Shown here: positions 56,401 to 64,000 of the stretch, in pieces
How positions within the stretch are numbered: the stretch's first letter is position 1
How the letters are laid out: every line of letters starts with the position of its first letter
From: Diplonema papillatum
Taxonomy: Eukaryota; Euglenozoa; Diplonemea; Diplonemida; Diplonemidae
DNA length: 64,000 bases
Direction of reading: 5' to 3'
Assembly: GCA_030068145.1 (NCBI GenBank)
Contig: JAPJBO010000591.1
Span: 80,060-144,059 of the forward strand
The notes under the pieces: model-generated
The model's database searches: none
Told to the model about the DNA's origin: nothing
The model's input: only the letters and a program-made list of their open reading frames with translations
Program-made: the position numbers and the translations under genes

Positions 56401-59400
56401 AAGACCGTGCTGTAATGGGCAAATCTAAGAAAACCGTGCTGTAATGGGCACTCGAAAACACCGAATGGGCAAATCTAAGGAAGACCGTGCTGTAATGGGC
56501 AAATCTAACAAAACCGTGCTGTAATGGGCACCAGCCCAGGGTAGACCTGCTGTATACAGGGTGGACCTGCTATACAGGGTAGACCTGCTGTATACAGGGT
56601 GGACCGGGGATTATCGTGCCCTGCAAGTGAGTACACACCGCACCACAGGATAACCCGCTGGAGAGCTGCCCGGTCGGATTCGAACTGGACGACGAGGACG
56701 ACCTCTACACGCAGAAGGAGTTGGCGCTGGAGCGCCTCTCCATACCATCGACCCACCACTTGTTCGCAGAAGGTACGCCATCGCACAACCTGCTGGCCGC
56801 ACTCCGCATAGCCGCCGCTGCCAGCGAGGAAGAGATTGAAGCTTGCGTCGCGGATGACGCTGCCTTGGTCGCCCCCGTCAGCGACGAGAACGAGGCCGGC
56901 ACCAAGGAATTACTCGGTACGTGTTACTTTTTTTACATAAGCGCCAGCTTGAAAGGAAATGCTCGACGATGCTGCCCGACAAAGAACAGAAGGGATCCAA
57001 AGTGCTGTAACTACCGAACCACGTGTTGAACGGACGTGAGGTCATGCGGGTCTACCCCTACACGACAAATCACACAAACACAACAGGTCAAAAATCCTGA
57101 GTGAGAAAACAACACACGGTGGTGTAAGCGAAGAACAAAGAGAGCATACTTGTTACAGCTAAAAGGAACATTGGCAGCGGTTTGAACCTGAACGCGTACA
57201 GGTCAAATCGCACAAACAAACAATTGGGCGCTCTTGGCGAAGAAAAGAGGAAGAAGAAGAAAACGAAAAAGAAATATAAAAAGGCCGCTCCTGGTCCAGG
57301 AACGTGACGGTCAACCACAGCTTGAGTCGGAGGCAGCACAGTGCCACAACCCCTCCGCTCTGCCCTGCGGCTGACCGTCTCGACGAGCTTGTGTTCAGCG
57401 CGAGCGCCAAGCCCCAAGGTACGCCACGCCTTGATGCTTTAGTTTGGAAAGTCGGTAGCCACTTGACCCGTAGGCCCGTGGCTCTGCAGTACCGCCGAAC
57501 ACGTGAAGCTTGGCTCCCGTGTAGCACGCTTTCCCTGGTACCTATGCGCTCGTGCCGAAACATATTTAAGGGTTACTATAATGTCGTGGACCTGAGGACG
57601 TTGAAGACGCGGGACGCAGTCTTTTATCCCCGAGATCCCGCAATCGAACCAGGTTGTAATACCTAAGCACATACACACCTTCTCCTATAGCTCCCGGTTC
57701 AGCCGACTTCCGCGGCCTTCTTAAAAGGTACCAACATAAGTTACCCCCCGGCTGGAAATGCTTGACGATACGCAGTGTCTGTTGTTGGACAGGTATCGGT
57801 TGTGCGCGGGCAAGAAATGCTCAGGGCAGAGGTTCTCAAGGATACTGGGTCAATCTGGTCGCCAGATCTGCAGACTGGGCGCGGAGGAAAAAGAGAAAAC
57901 GTGTGCACAGCCAGGTCCAGGAACGTGACCGCAGCTTGCAAAGCTTGAGTCGAAGGCAGCACAGTGCCACAACCCCGTCCGCTCAGCCCTGTGGCTGACT
58001 GTCTCTACGAGCTTGCGTTCAGCGCAAACGCCAAGCCCCACGGTGCGCCACGCCTTTGATGCTTAGGTTTGGGATATCGACCCGTAGGCCCGTAGCTCTG
58101 CAGTACCGCCGAACACGTGAAGCTTGACTCCCGTTTAACAGGATTTCTCCATTACACTCGTACTCGCTATAAGCTGCTAAGGGGAGGTGTAGCTGCTCAC
58201 CTGCCAGATCTGTGCTGAAGTGGCCTCGGCCAGATTCAGCGGCTGCAACCTACTACAACCTGACTGGTCGCGGAAGAAAAAAAGAAAGTGACAACATTGT
58301 CGCGCCAGCTACTATTCAACCTTCCGCAGGCGCCGTCGTTGCCCAGCTGTCTGCCCAGTATCCGTCATCGCTTGAAGACGACGAGCTTCTCCTTGAGCAG
58401 GTGCGGGCTCAAGGACGCAAAGCACACACCGAGGTATGCCAATCTTGTGCCCTCCCAGCTTTCGTCCCATTCATTATCTTCAGGGGTTCCGGTGGAGTCC
58501 AGCCTCAGAAGCTGGAGTAAAAGCTGGAGTAAAAGCTGGAGTAAAAGCTGGAGTAAAAGCTGGAGTAAAAGCTGGAGTAAAAGCTGGAGTAAAAGCTGGA
58601 GTAAAAGCTGGAGTAAAAGCTGGAGTAAAAGCTGGAGTAAAAGCTGGAGTAAAAGCTGGAGTAAAAGCTGGAGTAAAAGCTGGAGTAAAAGCTGGAGTAA
58701 AAGCTGGAGTAAAAGCTGGAGTAAAAGCTGGAGTAAAAGCTGGAGTAAAAGCTGGAGTAAAAGCTGGAGTAAAAGCTAGAGTAAAAGCTGGAGTAAAAGC
58801 TGGAGTAAAAGCTGGAGTAAAAGCTGGAGTAAAAGCTGGAGTAAAAGCGGGCGGGTGTCACACCCGCTTTTCGGGTGTGACTCGGGAACACCCTCTTTCA
58901 CTCCTCTGAATGAACCTCGCCGTGTTCATCAGTAACGACATTCCTAATTGAGTGACCTCCTGGATTAACCCTGTTCTCTCACGCATGGTAGCCATCTCGA
59001 TGCGGGAACCCTTGTTTTTTTTTCTTAATATTACATCTGTACTGACGGGAACATTTCCGGAACAACGGTTGCACATGAAAGAGATAACGAAGCCAACGAA
59101 AAAAGTGCTAATACAGGAAACTTCCCCCAGAGAAGTTTATACTACACGCGAAGAACAAGAAACTTTTGCCTTATCATTTTCATCACCTTTGGTCAGTTGA
59201 TGCTGATCGTCCGTTGCTTCGTTCATCTGTGCGGGCAAGCACCAACTCCGGAAATGTTCTCCGGTCTAGTGACTCGCAACATGCATCAGCATTCTCCTGA
59301 TGGAGGAAGGAGTGTGAACTTGGCTTGGTCTGGTCTGGTGGGTGTTGTTATGCTCTCACAACGATGAGAGGGCACGGTGTTCAAGTACCTACCATTTCAA

Positions 59401-59539
59401 GTGCGTCCTTGCATTTTTACCAACGCTTAAAACTCTCTTTTGACAGGTGATGCAGACTCCGCACCTTGAACTAGCTCTCATCTACCGCATTGGACAGAAG
59501 AAGCTATTAAGGAATGCCCTTGCCTGGGCAGAGGCCTGA
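44470..59539 (+). CDS. SET-domain protein-lysine methyltransferase, SETD6/Rubisco-LSMT type, six exons
   Basis: Exons 44470-44792, 45737-46099, 53663-53792, 56649-56916, 58330-58433 and 59447-59539. All introns are GT..AG and all phases join, giving 1281 nt and 426 residues. The product would methylate a Lys of a protein substrate using SAM. Residues ~45-75 hold the SET start (TTGRGLVFTQDV); exon 2 begins within an R-Y-V-N segment and holds GPWGAFVRLLPAEY, WARATFDSRGF and the INHTDSAGH motif (Asn217-His218). Exon 3 ends the SET core with MNYGPMQNGELLTGYGF. Exons 4-6 form the substrate-binding domain (NLLAALRIAA, the SDENEAGTKELL motif, AQYPSSLEDDELLLE, then a final ALIYRIGQKKLL). The start ATG follows a (CA)n tract; a further 5' exon is possible because GACAG before it resembles an acceptor. 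Introns reach 7.6 kb and hold transposons. The substrate is unknown. Confidence 0.88.
44835..45655 (+). repeat. 44-bp minisatellite with ~305-bp higher-order period (SET intron 1)
   Basis: Unit GGCCTGTCCCTTCAGGAAAG then TTGACCCACATCAAGGC and CTCTCAA or TTCTAAC. The block at ~44950-45165 recurs at 45255-45470, giving a higher-order unit of about seven monomers. Confidence 0.95.
45672..45736 (+). repeat. Family F copy providing the SET exon 2 acceptor
   Basis: Runs from GACAATGGTCACCCCGAGAC to TTTCACTCTAAAATAG. The final AG at 45735-45736 is the predicted 3' splice site. Other family F copies end in the same CACTCTAAAA. Confidence 0.65.
46340..47150 (+). repeat. Purine-rich minisatellite (GGAAATTTTCTCGTGG units)
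   Basis: Irregular ~24-30-bp units combining GATGGAAATTTTCTCGTGG with GCGGAAAC or ACAGAAAACT. Three exact tandem units of GACGGAAACCGATGATGGAA with ATGTTCTCGT lie at ~46712-46790. Long frames exist on both strands but reflect the repeat. Confidence 0.92.
47640..50560 (-). mobile_element. pogo-like DNA transposon with TIRs and TA target duplication
   Basis: Ends are CCGTAGCGGTGTTTATTA at 47640 and its exact reverse complement ending at 50560, flanked by TA (47638-47639, 50561-50562). The subterminal regions hold repeated ACCGACGGTAATA-type motifs and a shared GTCATGGGTCGAAATGCCGA block at both ends. The single gene is on the minus strand. TIRs, TA duplication and a DDD transposase agree with the Tc1/mariner/pogo superfamily. 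The intact frame and matching ends suggest a young, possibly active copy. Confidence 0.9.
48188..50407 (-). CDS. pogo/Tigger-like DDE transposase with unusual C-terminal extension
   Basis: 739 residues from the first ATG at 50407 (the frame is open four codons further to a GTG). The N-terminus (residues ~55-210) is Arg/Lys-rich and helical, consistent with HTH DNA binding. The DDE_1-type catalytic triad is visible: D250 in VNADHTALPL, D362 in LLVIDKFTGQST and D398 in LQPLDLNFNAILK, with 35 residues between the last two as in pogo elements. The transposase would cut and paste its own element. The C-terminal ~280 residues are not part of the usual family: EDIHACGWFALQAIRL (Cys501) and VFGHQHFVALVTV (His624) recall the Cys-then-His order of OTU/Josephin-like cysteine peptidases. 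The acidic tail ends LQAAFTAEDE. The peptidase reading is inference. Confidence 0.88.
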   Translation of the reverse strand: MQRFCRPRERFAPISTASHTSPSQTTVISRAVQEVAGNAVAEAVGDELRKVEKSALQRATWSAEEKEHIAQSVAQRGAAKAAVHWNGPLQGNAKVLTRQTAKSMYDEYIRLLADREKKRARGLDVGDTVFREVKRGRKETLDTRETRNVLQLVRAARAAGGIVTRLTVSAIARGIVQVSSHPERIKDDSSLNGEWAKTFMRGLGWSMRAPTTSISTASKPFATAQQEFQEEIQSIRDQHGIPPRLIVNADHTALPLVPVGKSTYAMSGSRRVPVAHLSEKRSITGLFAVTATGTLLPTQLIYAGKTHRVFPPVTQRPEKWDFCANPKRWANEQTTLRWINRLLLPALADMRNQDEWALLVIDKFTGQSTERVRQLLSDNKVAVVSVPAGWTGRLQPLDLNFNAILKRSIRSSFAMWYSKKILKLLRREERRAARARPDAPMPPAPEAQSSIVFSPSDNHHETVLYDSLQMRSRVSATLFRDAPSTLAEGPKWWLQEDIHACGWFALQAIRLTCESRGVQNANDVPTHQTAFEILSLVTDEDFLSAEEGGQGQVANLRCLFEGSVSSKFEERHRLSSFVAFVVLRAITRRFGVLTRYYDLATLPRDYLSTGCRNSPLALVFGHQHFVALVTVGCNDACLDDTMQELAQKLDMDVRSLRNRHLRWLKKALGEIQPSAIALSFVSSGIVTQDELEVASHEGLTAEEAGIDDTQLESDLDEEIAGVAQDFEHILQAAFTAEDE
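50985..52199. other. SET intron 2: G-rich repeat, duplicated segments, no gene
   Basis: 51000-51110 is GTGGGTGG-rich. 51205-51300 and 51700-51830 are related copies around GC hairpins. 51310-51530 is the inverted copy of the 41.6-kb repeat. No recognised protein. Confidence 0.55.
52377..52735 (+). repeat. Short-unit minisatellite (GCAAAGTTCGGGCGAA)
   Basis: Irregular 13-18-bp units of AAAGTTC(G/T)GG(C/T)GAAGC. Family A fragment at ~52200-52280 precedes it. 52736-53210 shows no recognised gene; a palindromic CCGGGTTCGAACCCGG is at ~52849. Confidence 0.9.
53210..53620 (+). repeat. Dispersed repeat family A, interrupted copy upstream of SET exon 3
   Basis: The 5' part (ACATAAGCGCCAGCTTGGAA) is separated by ~100 bp of other DNA from the rest (GCTCGATGATGCTGCCAGAC onward). 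The tail (CGAGTATTTTC) ends ~50 bp before the exon 3 acceptor. Confidence 0.8.
54370..54505 (+). repeat. Minisatellite GGGTGGACCTGCTATACA / GGGTAGACCTGCTGTATACA
   Basis: Alternating ~18-20-bp units. The array continues at 56538-56612 on the far side of an inserted element, in the same orientation. Confidence 0.92.
54506..56537. mobile_element. 2.03-kb TIR element with 10-bp target duplication (Mutator-like signature)
   Basis: The left end GGGCTGGTGCCCATTACAGC and right end are exact reverse complements; the inverted repeats extend with indels over ~300-370 bp (54506-~54830 and ~56165-56537). AGGGTAGACC flanks both sides (54496-54505, 56538-56547), and removing the element restores the minisatellite phase. 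Long TIRs and a 10-bp duplication fit Mutator-like elements. Internal frames, such as a 276-codon minus-strand one (54910-55740, Arg/Ser-rich), show no transposase, so it is non-autonomous. It lies in SET intron 3 and contains a family H fragment at ~54925-55050. Confidence 0.88.
56935..57140 (+). repeat. Dispersed repeat family A, copy at SET intron 4 start
   Basis: Begins 18 bp after the exon 4 donor (GTACGTGTTACTTTTTTT precedes it). Confidence 0.88.
57283..58110 (+). repeat. Dispersed repeat family B, two copies (SET intron 4)
   Basis: Copies at 57283-57500 and ~57905-58110, with the usual ACGAGCTTG(T/C)GTTCAGCGC core. The second lacks part of the 5' end. DNA between them shows nothing recognisable. 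Confidence 0.88.
58509..58848 (+). repeat. 12-bp minisatellite (AAAAGCTGGAGT), ~28 units
   Basis: Essentially perfect, with one A substitution at ~58778. It lies in SET intron 5. Frames through it give poly-(Lys-Ala-Gly-Val) or (Ser-Trp-Ser-Lys) artefacts. Confidence 0.97.
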
Positions 59540-61109
59540 CACTGCACACGTCCAAAAGACTGGCATACTCGATGCGTTTCCGACACGTCGGAAGACTTGG
59601 ACAGAAGAGGCTATCATGAACTTGTACGAATTTCAGCATGTACTCGTGACACAGACTTGGATGGCCGAAGCCAGCATGTCCGCATGCAGAAGAAGCAATT
59701 CCGCACTCTTTGTTCTCGGTAGCACGAATAGCAGGTGGAGCAGAAGAAGCCAGCATGCCCGTGCAACAATCTCGGACAGACGAAGCAATTGCGTACACGA
59801 ATCGCAGACGGAACTGTGCGCTTGACTTCGGCAGGAAAAGCGAGATTTGCTCGAATGCGACAGCGATCCCTCTGCAGCTACAATACGAGCTATTCTCTTG
59901 TCCTCCACGAGACCCTCTTGCCTGGCGGCAGCCGCGCCACGTTCAACCGAAAGAAGAGGAGAAAAAGAAAAAGGCCGCTCCTGGTCCAGGAACGTTGCAA
60001 AGCTTGAGTCGGAGGCAGCACAGTGCCGCAACCCCGTCCGCTCTGTGGCTGACCGTCTCGACGAGCTTGTGTTCAGCGCAAGCGCCAAGCCCCAAGGTGT
60101 GCCACGCCTTGATGCGTTAGCTTGGGAAATCGGTAGCCACTTGACCCGTAGGCCCGTGGCTCTGCAGTACCGTGGCTCCCGTGAAGCAGGCTTTCCCTGG
60201 TACCACGTTCATCGAAAACCAATCAAAGTGACTCCGCCGATTGCAAGCAACGAAACTAGCCTTACTGGCCATCACTCCTTCCCTCCTAGTCGAGCGAAGC
60301 CGCGCGACTTGGCGCATGGCATTCATTCCGCCCGTTTTCTCTAGCGCCTTTGTCGCCGTCCAATTGGCTGGGCTGGAGACCCGCAGCCGTGGCAAAGCAT
60401 GCGTGCGCTAGTTACGTTAGCCGGGTTTATCGGGCCACGACTAGCTTCGGCGAACGGCAACCTCCAAATCCACATCCAGATCCCAACCGGGTCTCTCTCG
60501 ATGTTGGTCTGCTGAATGGAATGGCCGCATGCACTTAGATCCAGCACGTCCCTTTCCTGGCACGGCGGAGTCCCTTTTTAAAACGTTGATAGCGTTTCTC
60601 GACAACGATGTGGAATTGCACGAACAACCGCTGGTTTTCGTGCGGGGTGTAAATGCTGAAGAATAAGAAGGAAAAAAAAAAAAAAGAAAAAGGCCGCTCC
60701 TGGTCCAGGAACGTGACGGTCAACCACAGCTTGCAAAGCTTGAGTCGGAGGCAGCACAGTGCCACAACCCCGTCCGCTCTGCCCTGCGGCTGACCGCGTC
60801 TCGACGAGCTTGTGTTCAGCGCGAGCGCCAAGCCCCAAGGTGCGCCAAGTCTTGATGCTTTAGTTTGGGAAATCGGTAGCCACTTGACCCGTAGGTCCGT
60901 GGCTCTGCAGTATGTGTATGAATGAAGATTCTTTTATTATCGATTAGTCAACCTCTACAACCGTTCAGGAACACCTTCGGAAAGAAGGTTTGTACTCACG
61001 TACAAAAGGTTCCTGGTTCTGGAGGCTAATCGCACAAAGAAAACTATATTCACACCCTGCGTTCCCTTCAACAGCAATTCATTTGTAGGTCGCCTCAGCG
61101 AGCAAACAT
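59540..61109. other. SET 3' flank with two family B copies, no gene
   Basis: Family B at ~59968-60180 and 60687-60915, each preceded by an A-rich tract. 59560-59960 has repeated AGAAGAAGC/GACAGA stretches. No protein family recognised. Confidence 0.6.
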
Positions 61110-63990
61110 CGTACGAATCTCTTCATCGAAAAACACCTGAGCAGGTCTCGTCTGTGCAAGCCTCTTCATCGAACATCAACTGTGTAAGTCTCGTCATCGA
61201 GCATCGAACATCAACTGTGTAAGTCTCGTCATCGAGCATCAAACGTGTAAGTCCCTTCAGCGGGCATCGATTGTGTAAGTCTCTTCATCGAGCTTCAACT
61301 GTGTAAGTCTCTTCATCGAGCATCCAACGTGTCAGTCCCTTCAGCGGGCATCGTTCCGTGTAAGTCCCTTCAGCGGGCATCGATTGTGTAAGTCTCTTCA
61401 TCGAGCATCCAACGTGTCAGTCCCTTCAGCGGGCATCGTTCCGTGTAAGTCCCTTCAGCGGGCATCGCTTGTGTAAGTCTCTTCATCGAGCTTCAACTGT
61501 GTAAGTCTCTTCATCGAGCATCCACCCTTCAGCGGGCATCGTTCCGTGTAAGTCCCTTCAGCGGGCATCGATTGTGTAAGTCTCTTCATCGAGCTTCAAC
61601 TGTGTAAGTCTCTTCATCGAGCATCCAACGTGTCAGTCCCTTCAGCGGGCATCGTTCCGTGTAAGTCCCTTCAGCGGGCATCGCTTGTGTAAGTCTCTTC
61701 ATCGAGCATCCAACGTGTCAGTCCCTTCAGCTGGCATCGTTCCGTGTAAGTCCCTTCAGCGGGCATCGATTGTGTAAGTCTCTTCATCGAGCTTCAACTG
61801 TGTAAGTCTCTTCATCGAGCATCCAACGTGTCAGTCCCTTCAGCGGGCATCGTTCCGTGTAAGTCCCTTCAGCGGGCATCGCTTGTGTAAGTCTCTTCAT
61901 CGAGCTTCAACTGTGTAAGTCTCTTCATCGAGCATCCAACGTGTCAGTCCCTTCAGCGGGCATCGTTCCGTGTAAGTCCCTTCAGCGGGCATCGATTGTG
62001 TAAGTCTCTTCATCGAGCTTCAACTGTGTAAGTCTCTTCATCGAGCATCCAACGTGTCAGTCCCTTCAGCGGGCATCGTTCCGTGTAAGTCCCTTCAGCG
62101 GGCATCGATTGTGTAAGTCTCTTCATCGAGCTTCAACTGTGTAAGTCTCTTCATCGAGCATCCAACGTGTCAGTCCCTTCAGCGGGCATCGTTCCGTGTA
62201 AGTCCCTTCAGCGGGCATCGCTTGTGTAAGTCTCTTCATCGAGCATCCAACGTGTCAGTCCCTTCAGCGGGCATCGTTCCGTGTAAGTCCCTTCAGCGGG
62301 CATCGATTGTGTAAGTCTCTTCATCGAGCTTCAACTGTGTAAGTCTCTTCATCGAGCATCCAACGTGTCAGTCCCTTCAGCGGGCATCGTTCCGTGTAAG
62401 TCCCTTCAGCGGGCATCGATTGTGTAAGTCTCTTCATCGAGCTTCAACTGTGTAAGTCTCTTCATCGAGCATCCAACGTGTCAGTCCCTTCAGCGGGCAT
62501 CGTTCCGTGTAAGTCCCTTCAGCGGGCATCGCTTGTGTAAGTCTCTTCATCGAGCATCAAACGTGTCAGTCCCTTCAGCGGACATCGCTTGTGTAAGTCT
62601 CTTCATCGAGCATCCAACGTGTCAGTCCCTTCAGCGGGCATCGTTCCGTGTAAGTCCCTTCAGCGGGCATCGATTGTGTAAGTCTCTTCATCGAGCTTCA
62701 ACTGTGTAAGTCTCTTCATCGAGCATCCAACGTGTCAGTCCCTTCAGCGGGCATCGTTCCGTGTAAGTCCCTTCAGCGGGCATCGCTTGTGTAAGTCTCT
62801 TCATCGAGCATCCAACGTGTCAGTCCCTTCAGCGGGCATCGTTCCGTGTAAGTCCCTTCAGCGGGCATCGATTGTGTAAGTCTCTTCATCGAGCTTCAAC
62901 TGTGTAAGTCTCTTCATCGAGCATCCAACGTGTCAGTCCCTTCAGCGGGCATCGTTCCGTGTAAGTCCCTTCAGCGGGCATCGCTTGTGTAAGTCTCTTC
63001 ATCGAGCATCAAACGTGTCAGTCCCTTCAGCTTGTGTAAGTCTCTTCATCGAGCATCAAACGTGTAAGTCCCTTCAGCGGGCATCGTTCCGTGTAAGTCC
63101 CTTCAGCGGGCATTGTTTGTGTAAGTCTCTTCATCGAGCATCAAAACGCGTCAGTCCCTTCAGCAGGCATCGTTCCGTGTAAGTCCCTCCAGCGGGCATC
63201 GCTTGTGTAAGTCTCTTCATCGAGCTTCAACTGTGTAGGTCTCTTCATCGAGCATCAAACGTGTCAGTCCCTTCAGTCCCTTCAGCGGGCATGTGTAAGT
63301 CCCTTCAGCGGGCATCGCTTGTGTAAGTCTCTTCATCGAGCTTCAACTGTGTAAGTCTCTTCATCGAGCATCCAACGTGTCAGTCCCTTCAGCGGGCATC
63401 GTTCCGTGTAAGTCCCTTCAGCGGGCATCGCTTGTGTAAGTCTCTTCATCGAGCTTCAAACGCGTCAGTCCCTTCAGCGGGCATCGTTCCGTGTAAGTCT
63501 TCAGCGGGCATCGCTTGTGTAAGCCTCTTCATAGAGCTTCAACTGTGTAAGTCTCTTCATCGAGCATCAAACGTGTGAGTCCCTTCAGCAAGTCCCTTCA
63601 GCGGGCATCGCTTGTGTAAGTCTCTTCATCGAGCATCAAACGTGTAAGTCCCTTCAGCGGGCATCGCTGTGTAAGTCTCTTCATCAAGCTTCAACTGTGT
63701 GCGTCTCTTCATCGAGCATCGTCTGTGTAAGTCCCTTCAGCGGGCATTGCTGTGTAAGTCTCTTCATCGAGCATCAAACATGTAAGTACATCGACTGTGC
63801 GAGTCTCTTCATCGAGCAGCACGTGTAGTCCCTTCAGCGGGCATCACGTGTTCAGCGGGCAACGACTGTGTACGTCTCTTCATTGATGATGTGCAAGTCT
63901 CTCCATCGAGTATCGCCTGCGTAAGTCTCTTCATCAAGCATCAGCTGTCTAAGTATCTTCATCGGACAACGACGGTATACGTCTTCATCG
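61110..63990 (+). repeat. ~3-kb minisatellite running to the window end
   Basis: About 100 units of ~29-31 bp of three types: GTGTAAGTCTCTTCATCGAG plus CATCCAAC or CTTCAACT; GTGTCAGTCCCTTCAGCGGG plus CATCGTTCC; and GTGTAAGTCCCTTCAGCGGG plus CATCG(A/C)TT. The types alternate in a recurrent higher-order pattern in the middle and become degenerate at both edges. No constant frame is kept, and there are no unique spacers. Confidence 0.96.
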
Positions 63991-64000
63991 ATCATTAATG

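Noticed and set aside
58288..58909. Repetitive proteins with Ser-Trp-Ser-Lys or Lys-Ala-Gly-Val units
   Set aside because: Products of the 12-bp minisatellite in SET intron 5; exons on both sides splice around it in phase.
60950..64000. CRISPR array
   Set aside because: Units are contiguous with no unique spacers, the genome is eukaryotic and no cas genes are present. The same applies to 32020-32660.

Overview
This window looks like nuclear DNA of a repeat-rich eukaryotic microbe, probably a protist or alga. The evidence is GT-AG introns with matching phases, a cytosolic ribosomal protein eS27, a voltage-sensing phosphatase, a GT61 glycosyltransferase, a SET-domain lysine methyltransferase, eukaryotic transposon classes (LINE, pogo-like, Mutator-like) and very long (CA)n tracts. 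I cannot name the species. Coding sequence is GC-rich with many CGN, GCG and CTC codons. An alveolate or stramenopile alga is only a guess.

Layout. 1-5842: repeats, two huge (CA)n tracts, homopolymers and dispersed repeats. 5843-9220: a single-exon voltage-sensor-containing PTEN-family phosphatase with a large Gln-rich N-terminus; its 3' end is tandemly duplicated to about 10.06 kb. 10-20.7 kb: repeat families, TIR elements and hairpins, with no gene I can support. 20.7-21.9 kb: a 99-bp satellite, then the intact eS27 gene. 22.4-24.6 kb: a 92-bp tandem repeat, a copy of the GT61 5' end, and transposon fragments. 24.6-29.4 kb: a decayed APE-type LINE interrupted by about 1.8 kb. 29957-40220: a two-exon GT61 gene whose 8.2-kb intron holds a duplicated exon fragment, a 40-bp minisatellite, an antisense coding remnant and two Mutator-like remnants. 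42.7-43.1 kb: an orphan exon resembling the Rubisco-LSMT substrate-binding domain. 44470-59539: a six-exon SET methyltransferase (426 aa predicted) spread over 15 kb, with introns holding a TIR element that contains a pogo-like transposon, a 2.03-kb TIR element with a 10-bp target duplication, and several minisatellites. 61.1-64 kb: a minisatellite running off the window end.

The host genes share no pathway. The dominant theme is repeat-driven expansion and local duplication: three of the four host genes (VSP, GT61, SET) have partial duplicates or paralogous exons nearby. The most unusual object is the pogo-like transposase, whose C-terminal half has a spaced Cys and His reminiscent of papain-fold peptidases.
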